From assembly GCA_023375785.1 (NCBI GenBank), contig SZWC01004883.1, positions 74,563 through 138,562 of the forward strand: a DNA stretch of 64,000 nt, read 5' to 3'. A model generated the notes under the pieces. It was not told the origin of the DNA, ran no database searches, and saw only the letters and a program-made list of their open reading frames with translations. Origin of the DNA: Penium margaritaceum. Its lineage: Eukaryota > Streptophyta > Zygnematophyceae > Desmidiales > Peniaceae. Numbering within the stretch: position 1 is the first letter of the stretch; the number at the start of each line of letters is the position of its first letter. This document shows, piece after piece, positions 56,973 to 64,000 of the stretch. The position numbers were made by a program, and so were the translations under genes.

Positions 56973-57213
56973 AACAACACGCAGTGGAGGCTCAAGGTGC
57001 CTCTGACGGGTCTGCTCTGGGCCAGGAAGTTGACCAAGAAGGCCACATCTGCTCGAGTTGCAACTGTGGTGCAACGACAACCACCTCTGTCAAGGGTGGA
57101 GGACGTCAATGTTATCCCCCAGTTGTGATGGATTGGGAAACTTCAGCAGGCGCTGCCCTACTGGGATCATCAAAGTAGGCACAGTGGGCATCCCGGTCAG
57201 CAAGGAGGCAAAG
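56729..57213. repeat. Exact 244-bp tandem duplication around a single N
   Basis: 56729-56971 and 56973-57213 appear identical base for base, starting AACAACACGCAGTGGAGG and ending GAGGCAAAGCA-like. They are separated by one N at 56972. The duplicated protein segment (LNFLAQ to LLTGMP region of polymerase) is repeated out of place. Confidence 0.92.
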
Positions 57214-57620
57214 CACTCTTCAAGGCTGAAAACATTAGTGGCCTGATGCACATGTAGAGTGCAACACTGAAAATTGTGTTCCAGCTCCATGCCAATAAAC
57301 ACACGAGTTGGACCCAATTTCCTCACCTTGTATGTGGACTGTAGGAGGACCTTGACCGCCTGGACAACAACTTGGCTAGGAGAAGAAATGAGCAAGTCAT
57401 CGATGTAGACAAGAATGGCCACAAAGGGCTCTGATGAGGCACTAAGAAAGAGAGCGGGGTCAACTGTGGTGCAATGATAACCGCCTCTGTGAAGGGTGGA
57501 GGAGATCTTGAAGTTAGCGGATGCTTCAGGCTATAAAGTGCCTTCAACAATTGCCAGACCTTGTTCATGTGTATCTCATCATCGAGACTTCCATATTGGA
57601 ACATGTTGTTTACGTTTTGC
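57090..57620 (-). pseudogene. pol: Reverse transcriptase of Copia-F, C-terminal part
   Basis: It begins in mid-domain with NVNNMFQYGSLDDEIHMNKV, the segment just after the first catalytic Asp in relatives, then WQLLKALYSLKH. After frame changes it has ILVYIDDLLISSPS (catalytic aspartates kept, near 57400), TRVFIGMELEHNFQC, HVHQATNVFSLEE and LMIPVGQRLLKFPNPS. The order and wording follow Copia-D more than Copia-C. Confidence 0.85.
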
Positions 57621-57828
57621 AAGATTAAGGGCTGGCTATGTTCAAATGAGATTGGACACATTGTCCGAGCTCACATGGAAAAGATGGCAAAACAACAAGC
57701 ATTGGTGCCCAGGAGAGAGACCACCAGTGTCAAACACACACGCAGATAGAGAGGAAAGAGAGCAAATAGAGGGAACACAATGAGAGATATGATATAGATC
57801 ATCCACAGCGAAGGAACCCATGTTGCCT
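57621..57828 (-). pseudogene. pol: Pre-integrase segment of Copia-F
   Basis: FAVDDLYHISHCVPSICSLS, PGHQCLLFCHLFHVSSDNVS and TQPALNL track Copia-C (VVDDLYRVSRCTPF, HRRLFHVSSDTVSKLI, TQPALGL). Directly after TQPALNLA the sequence turns into reverse transcriptase. To the right it is cut by the hAT element. Confidence 0.82.
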
Positions 57829-60800
57829 TCCCTAAGTCGAAGTTGGCACCCAAGTCGAGAGTCGAAAGTCGAAAGTCGGTGCTTTACAGCCCAGGTCGGA
57901 AGTCGGTCCATGCACAACATGCTAGAATGTAAAACTGTGCAAGTGGGATTCATGTTTTTGAACTGTGATTTCACGCCGACTACAGAGTTCAGCTATGGAC
58001 TTCCTTGCTTCTTATCACAGGTCAATCGTATGACCAAGTGTAATGCCCTGGTTTTGGTCAGTCAGTGCTGAATCACATAACTCAGCTATACATGGGTCAT
58101 CTTCTCACATTCATTGCCAAATAGTTTGGGCATACATCTGTGATGTCTGTTGCTCATGTCAAGTATGGAGCACACTTGTAAACATGTTTCTAATGTGGGA
58201 GATTTTGACAGGAAACATCCAATGAAAGAGAGACATGCAAGCACGTTTCCATTGAACAAAGTCTCAAAAGCGTATCAAATGTAGAAATCTGCACTTCAAC
58301 TCACCAACTACCCATGGTGAGCACAAGTCCTCTTGGGACGAGTAGGTGAATTCTCAGCAGATGCAGTTGTCACCCCAGAAGCATACCCAATATTCTTTGA
58401 TGGGCGAGTTGTTGCAGCTGAAGCTGAATATCCAATTCATGTGGAGCGGCTAGTGGATGGTGTTGCAACTGCAGCCGCTGCATCTTGAGGAAGCAGGCTC
58501 TCTAGCTCAGAACGCTTCCTGACACCTAGGCACAGGATCCTTGAAACTTCCTCAACATCCCCATTCAAACTCGCATCAGTCTCCTCCATCCTCTTCTTCC
58601 TCCCCATCATCCACATCCTCCATGTCATCTTCGTTCTCACTGCCACCCCCGTCATCACTATCCTCATTCACAAACTCCACTTCACCTTCTCCAACCTCCT
58701 TTTCTGCCCCTCCTGCCTTGTTTCCTGATGCTCCATCTGCACCTGTATCCTCATCATCAGCACCGGCAATGTCAGCATCCCAATCTTCCTCACGATCCTC
58801 ACCATGCTCTACTTCACCGCCGGTGTCAATCCCACTCTGTGCTGCCTCTTCATCTGTTACATCCTTAAGCAATGCAGCAAGGGTCTTTGGATTCACCTTC
58901 CCATATATCCGGGTCAGCCTGACATTCACCCTCAGCAGCATCTCAAGCGTCGATGTCTTAAGCCTGTTCCTGCGAGCTGTCTGGATCAGCTCGTGTTTGG
59001 AAAACACACGTTGATTCTCCAACAAAGTGCACGGCTGTGCCAAAAGCTTCATCACCAGATTCCTCAAAGCACTCATCCGGGTTATGTGGTGGGCATGCCA
59101 ATAAGATGCAGCAACTTCTCCGGCAACAAACTTGGCCACTGCACCCTTCGCCCTCTCCACATCCTTAAGACGATCCGGGTCTTGCTCCACCATCAGCCGG
59201 CTGTTGGTGAAAGTGTCCAGCTGCTCCTCCAATGCCACCTGCTCACTCGCGGGCACAAGTGCAGCCACAACCTGATTTCAAGCCTCCTCTGTCTTCTCAT
59301 CAGCATCAAAGATATGGCCAAAGTGCTGCGGATGAATGCGGCGTGTAATAGCAAAGGTGGTCCACCTGTCTGCAAGCCTCTCCATGGCAAACTTCACCCA
59401 CGCGGGGTTCACAGCAGCACGACAGCGGCCACGTGACATGCCAAGACTGCGCAGCTACTCTGTTGCGTCAAGGAGAGCTTCATATATGATGCCTGAGGTC
59501 CCACCTGCAGCTTCAGCCTTGCACAGAGAGACAAGAATCGACGTCATCAGTTTGGCAAACACCTTGACCTGCAGCCAGAATACACTCTGGTGGATAAGAT
59601 GGCAGAAAGCCTCCTTCCTGCCGCAAAATCCAACATCATGGCCAGCACCTCCAATCTGCTGCTACTTGGTAACGTTCACCATCTTCTCGAGGTTGGGCTG
59701 CATGACGATGAGACGCCTCTGTATACAGTACACAGATCCAAAGCAGGTGGCACATGATGGAAGCAACACCTTCCCCCCACCCTCCTCCTTCATCCACGAA
59801 CGAAGTATGTCCTTATTCCAGACAAAGAAACAACATTGTCACACTCTTTGCAATTTCCTTGAGAACCAGGTCAAGGCTATGAGCCACACATCCCGTGAAA
59901 CAAACATTGGGATACTTGGTGCGGAAGGCCTTGAAAGCCTTCAAGTTGGTGGAAGCATTGTCGGTGATCACCATGATCACCTTCTCCAACCTCACTGATG
60001 GCCAAGTCAATGACTGAAGCAACATGGTTGGCATCACGCACGATCCCTATAGGATCACAAGAAAAGATATGTGCTGTACCCTCAGCATTTGTATCCATGG
60101 CGGAGTAGATGGGCCTGGTCTGTATTTCAGACCACTCATCCATCCCAAGCGTTACACCGTAGATGTCCCAACCTCCTTGCACGCAGGGGCTGCTCCATGT
60201 CGGCAAGCTCCTTGTCCAGCTCAGGCAGAATAGCATCAATCACTGTGTTGCAGTATGGAAGCATAAAGCTAGACGTGGTGTGGCGGGCGCAGTCGATGAC
60301 CTTGAGCATGGCTCGCTGGCGGCAGAAGGACATGGGAACGGCCACGGTTGCCATCACCTTCACCACCGCCTTTTGGCACTCCTTGTTTGGTCGGTTGTCG
60401 AGGTGGTTGTGCATGCTTGTTTTCCGGCTTCAGTTGAGGGACTGCACAGAGACGGCTAGACAGCTGCGTAAGAGGGAGATGGCTGGGTTTCTGGGAGCAC
60501 CCATGGCAGTACAGTCTCCACCATCATATTCATCGTCACTGCCAAAGATTCCAGTAGCTTCCCTTGCTTTCTTGCGCTGGTGCTCAGTGGTGAGCTGAAC
60601 CCAGTTAACAGGTTGGTCCCTGGTACCCCATGACTTGCCGTACCCATTGAAAAGGGTGGAGTCTGCACCACTGAAGCCCTCACTTGGTAGTGGCAAAGCA
60701 AGCAGGCCGAGCAAAGCACGTGTGCCTGCTGGTGGTGTCTTGCACTTGGCGACGTTGCCCACAGCAGCACCACAATGGCCCCTCATGCAATTGCTTCCTC

Positions 60801-61575
60801 CAAAGTAGTTGTTGCGGCAAGCACCGCACCAAAAACTGGGGTAGCCGCTTGCAGTAGGGTGTGGCTTGAAGTACTTGGATAGAGATTTTGTCAAGAGCTC
60901 TCCCTGGAGGGGTTGGACAGTTTTGATGGCGCTTTTGGCTGCAGAACCACGAATAGCGGCAACTGCGGATGCGGACTGGCTTCTCGCCATGGTGTCGGGC
61001 CAGGAAACTACTGCTTGCCTTGCCTGCAAAATGGCAGTCTAGGGTTTGTGTCGTCTATGTTATGGGAGGACTCCGATGTCCATTGGGATGGGGCAGGTCT
61101 GTCTTCCAGTGACTGTGCGATTGACAGGTGGCATGGTCTGGATGCAATGAACCACCCATGCCTGCTGATATCATGCAAAGGATCTGGCTGGATTAATCCG
61201 AGGTGGTCAGATGATCACCTGTTCAGCGAAATTTCATTTTTCAATCAAGAGTACATAATACATTGCCCAATGACAGGCTGATTTCCTTGCCCTGCTGTCT
61301 AAAACTGATGTTTCCACATTCATGCATGGATGCATGAGATCCATTTGTCTTGGCGGCCACTGTTGGAGGGTGGACTTCTCACGTGAAAATTGCCTGATCT
61401 GAACACACTCGCTGACCTAAAAACTTTCCTTTTTTTCCCATTCCAAGAGGCCCACCCATTCTTCGACAGCTTGTGACCCGGTCCCTGTTAATGGGTAAAG
61501 TCGAAGTTGCCTCCAAGTCGACTTAGGTCGGCTTGGCGACTTTGAATTTTGCCCCAACGTCGCCAAGTCGAAGGC
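57829..61575 (-). mobile_element. hAT-G: hAT-superfamily DNA transposon inserted in Copia-F
   Basis: About 3.7 kb of non-retroelement DNA splits the protease/pre-integrase region of Copia-F. It codes on the minus strand for a BED-finger hAT transposase relic. Both ends carry clusters of AAGTCG or its complement: at least six in 57831-57895 (CTAAGTCGAAGTTGG, CCAAGTCGAGAGTCG, AAAGTCGG) and about seven in 61496-61570. Such subterminal repeats bind transposase in hAT elements. CCTAAGTCGA at the left faces CCTAAGTCGACTTGG (61531, complement) at the right as a possible terminal repeat. I could not fix the 8-bp target duplication, so ends are approximate. Confidence 0.82.
58576..60990 (-). pseudogene. 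hAT transposase of hAT-G, broken
   Basis: The start is ATG 60990 (MARSQSASAVAAIRG). A BED zinc finger follows at residues 50-82 (SFWCGACRNNYFGGSNCMRG, HCGAAVGNVAKC). A TGA lies near 60430 in the same frame, then VAVPMSFCRQRAMLKVIDCA. The catalytic region follows in shifted frames: GVTLGMDEWSEIQTRPIYSA with the first Asp, VIMVITDNASTNLKAFKAF with the second, and FTGCVAHSLDLVLKEI. The last frame (59268-58576) reads YWHAHHITRMSALRNLVMKL, the dimerisation-like HELIQTARRNRLKTSTLEML and a long Asp/Glu tail. The transposase would cut and paste the element. Frameshifts near 60170 and 60020, and several stops, inactivate it, unless some are introns. Confidence 0.85.
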
Positions 61576-62480
61576 TGGCACATGTGTCATAAGATATCAC
61601 CGTGGCTGAGTCAGCAGAGTGCTCAACAAAAAGACCCATCCTAGTGGATGCATGAATTGAGAGCAGTCTGATCTCGAGAGCAGGGACAAAGGGCACATTG
61701 AAAATGTAGAAGGGGCCAGAAAGACCATCAAACCAAACAACTTCAACCCCCTAAACAGGCAAGGACTGACAAAAACCCGTGTGAACGGACCAAACAGACC
61801 TGAGAGGACCAAGAACCACGAAGTCACTACGTCATCAGATCTTGTGATGAGTGACATTGGAGTTGATGATCCATGGACCACTCTCTTAACAACCTGTTGT
61901 TGACATGTAACAACAAGCCATAGAACATCGCCTTTGCTGGACATTCATCGGAGGACTTGGAACAACAATAAACGACAAAAATGTGTGAATCGTCAAGAAA
62001 GACCATACTGTCACGTCCATCCTCATCACAAGCCAAAGGAGCTCCTTCACAAGCATCATCACGGGCAACAAAAACAGTAGGGAAAGCTGTGTGTGGACCA
62101 CTTGGTTGTGAGAGCACACTTGCACCTCCCAGAGTGCAAAGCGCTAGAAGCTGCCAAAGCTCCACGATGGTATGATCCCATACCATCGTGGAGCCTAGGG
62201 AAACGGAAGCCTCTGATGCTATCGTGATCATAGCGTGACCCGCATGTGTAACTCCGGAAGATGTCAGCTGCATGCCGCCTGGAGGCTGGGCGTAATTCTG
62301 CCTCAGTCAAAGGACAGCTGGCACTCAGTGTAGCGATGAGGGCCATTGCAGTTGTAGCAGTGGACAGAACGTATACTGCCACTACTTGTTGGCTGCTACT
62401 GCTACTATTCCTTTCCATGTTCATTTTCCCCCTTACTCTCCATTGTGGTCACTGCAATGTCTTGAGTCAGGCCACTATGA
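61576..62480 (-). pseudogene. gag-pol: Nucleocapsid and protease of Copia-F
   Basis: Fragments in three frames track Copia-C closely: TIVELWQLLALCTLGGASVL (Copia-C TIAELRQLLALRTQGGTSML), VFVARDDACEGAPLACDEDG, FLDDSHIFVVYCCSKSSDEC and VNNRLLREWSMDHQ for the protease start. VEHSADSATVI comes just before the hAT insertion. The protease Asp region is eroded. Confidence 0.8.
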
Positions 62481-63709
62481 GTAGAGGGAGAGGCGGAGGA
62501 AGAGGTGGAGGTAGGGCTATGAAACTTGGACAGAGGTGTCAAAGGTGTCATAGTCACCACTGCAACAAGAGGAATCTCCTGATGCGTGTGGGCTGCTTCC
62601 CAGGGCGATGTTTCCTGAAGAAAGCAATGATGGACCTAGGGGAGGAGCTGAAGCAACTCAAACAATTTGGAGAGGGAAACACAGTCAAAGATGGAGAAGA
62701 ACTTCATGTGGTCCAGTTGTAATCCAATCATAATGTTGTCTAGTGTCCATAGCTGCCCCCTGCCACCAGTCTCGAGACATGTGTAGATGTGCATGGTGTG
62801 CAGATAGTAGTCAGCTACGAGCTCCAAGGGACCCTAACAGAGGGAGTTGAACTCACACAGCCGGGCCGCCCTTGTCACGTGGGTCTCCACAGCAAGTAGT
62901 GTCAGAGCCAGCTCCCAGCCCTGACATGGGTCCGCTCTGGTCCCGGTCACTGCAATACCCAAGAAGGGACGGAAATCGACAGCAGTCTCCTGTAGCATAG
63001 AGACAGAGCAGGTCACGCATCACTCTCGCTGCTATCTGGACCTGGCAAGCGTCCATGGTCTGGTACTAACTGTGGTAGTAGGGCCGGATGCCCTCTGATT
63101 CAGTCCACACCTGAAACAAGGCCTCATAGTAGTCGAAGCTAGAATTGCTAGCATAGCGGGATGGAGGAGTCTCTCAGTCCTTTCTTTTGCCGCTCCATGG
63201 GGAGGGCAACCTCAGGCTCCACTGAAGGTGGGGAGGGTATTGCAAGACCACCACTGAGAGGAACACTTTCAAAGGAAAACCCTGTTGACCGCCTTGCATG
63301 GTCCTCATGGCATGGTGACATCGGTGTGGCAGGCCATGATCCCTGACACAGCTCACAGATCCGCTCCTGAAGGAAGAAAATCTCAGCCTCAAGTGAGTCA
63401 TCATCTATCTGCTCCTCATCGCAGGTGTCAAACTGCGGAGGGAGGTGGGGGAAGTGGTGGACTACTTGGCTGATGGTGTAGCTCCAGCGGCTCCTCTGGC
63501 ATCTGATCTGAAGTCTCCGTACGCTCCCGCAGCAGGTTGTAAATCTGCTGCAGTGTGTCAGTTTGATGTTGCTGCTGATTGCACATCTCATCATGCAAAA
63601 AACGAAGGTCATCATGTGTGATAGCCTGCAACCGTCGGCTCATAACACCTTAAGAGGGCAAAACTGAGGGGTTCACCGGCCTCTTGCATTTGTCACCGCC
63701 CGGCACCAT
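62481..63709 (-). pseudogene. gag: gag of Copia-F
   Basis: ATG at 63709 begins MVPGGDKCKRPVNPSVLPS, aligned with MAPVRVKDKGLVDPS of Copia-C. A TAA follows, then MSRRLQAITHDDLRFLHDEM and CNQQQHQTDTLQQIYNLLRE. Next come the acidic helix EIFFLQERICELCQGSWPAT, the gag core ETAVDFRPFLGIAVTGTRAD and RAARLCEFNSLC, with TAG at 62840-62838. This stop and the preceding Cys are at the same place as in Copia-C (29554). VADYYLHTMHIYTCLETGGR follows. Several frames are needed. Confidence 0.85.
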
Positions 63710-64000
63710 GAGTGGTGCTTAGAATGGGTCGGGAAGTCAAAGTCGTAAAAATGAGGAACCAGTATTGTATCTGGAGGAGTTGGAATACCTGAAAAAATCG
63801 ATGTTTTGGCCCGGAATTCGATGAGTGTAATGCAGATGTCAACAACCTCTCTGTTGACGTTAACAAGGTGTTGCTGATGTCAGTAACATCAATGCGGACG
63901 TTGGAAGCTCTCAAGTCCGCTTCCTCGCCTTTTTCTCTCAACATTTATGTATCTCTTGCTGGTTCCATATGAGGTGAGGGGAGGGGGTGACGAAGTCACG
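63710..64000 (-). other. Leader of Copia-F with TGACRTCA-type repeats
   Basis: The minus strand resembles the last part of the Copia-C leader. GTGACTTCGTCACCCCC near 64000 corresponds to GTGACGAGGTCACCCCC in Copia-C. TTAACGTCAACA, TGTTGACATC and TTACTGACATCAG repeat within 80 bp (63840-63900), as GCTGACGTCA does in Copia-C. The 5' LTR is outside the window. Confidence 0.65.

Larger units (their letters stand above)
54890..64000 (-). mobile_element. Copia-F: chimeric copia element split by hAT and a solo LTR
   Basis: On the minus strand the order is leader (64000-63710), gag (from 63709), protease (to about 61576), then the hAT insertion. The pre-integrase region resumes at 57828, is joined directly to reverse transcriptase near 57620, and is followed by RNase H, a purine tract and the 3' LTR. 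The 5' LTR lies beyond the right edge. Leader, gag and protease are closest to Copia-C. Reverse transcriptase, RNase H and the 3' LTR are closest to Copia-B/D. Integrase and the N-terminal third of reverse transcriptase are missing. It is dead in every frame. Confidence 0.85.

Noticed and set aside
58541-59436. Plus-strand Ser/Pro-rich frames over the hAT transposase tail
   Set aside because: They are antisense to the Asp/Glu-rich tail and the dimerisation region, which match the hAT family on the minus strand.

Overview
This is a draft-assembled nuclear window from a eukaryote. It holds almost no host genes and a great deal of repeat and transposon sequence. The one recognisable host gene is a plant-type sterol C-24 methyltransferase on the minus strand (39100-39883), whose middle is lost in a run of 521 Ns. 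Plant-type copia elements primed by initiator tRNA-Met, a gypsy element and a BED-finger hAT element fit the same picture. I infer the green lineage; a streptophyte alga such as a charophyte is my leading guess, but the sequence does not prove it. Layout: 1-10461 is a 22-bp satellite that runs off the left edge. 10466 to about 16200 is Copia-A, a 5'-truncated copia relic abutting the satellite. 17481-35714 is Copia-B, a full copia element with 5-bp target-site duplications (AGTGC). Two later copia insertions sit inside it: Copia-D on the minus strand (23935-26392, target duplication CTACG) and Copia-C on the plus strand (27143-34927, target duplication CAGGG/CAAGG). 37180-38560 is an Asp/Asn-codon-like trinucleotide desert. 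38913-39071 is a 32-bp minisatellite just past the methyltransferase stop codon. 41790-42152 holds three strong inverted repeats. 43067-49109 is Gypsy-E, a minus-strand gypsy element with both LTRs. 49871-50446 is a truncated solo LTR of the Copia-C family. 51617-52010 is a degenerate tandem repeat of about 100 bp. About 54890 to beyond 64000 is Copia-F, a minus-strand copia element whose 5' half matches the Copia-C family and whose 3' half matches the Copia-B/D family. Copia-F is split by a hAT transposon (57829 to about 61575) and by a Copia-C-family solo LTR (55817-56469), and it carries an exact 244-bp duplication next to a single N. None of the mobile elements has an intact coding frame. 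Their in-frame stops fall mostly where Gln, Trp or Arg is expected. That is the C-to-T and G-to-A pattern of methylated, silenced DNA, and in Copia-A it has even turned the reverse transcriptase YVDD into YVNN. The most unusual signals are these: the satellite unit alternates purine and pyrimidine over most of its length and can fold into a hairpin; the copia elements share an Ala/Val/Thr-rich reading frame or GCN-repeat tract between primer-binding site and gag; Copia-A and Copia-C both carry a 36-bp (12-residue) repeat in the linker between integrase and reverse transcriptase; and Copia-F is a chimera. Much of the remaining DNA (35720-37180, 39884-41640, 42290-43060, 49115-49870, 50447-51616, 52011-54889) shows no gene that I can support.
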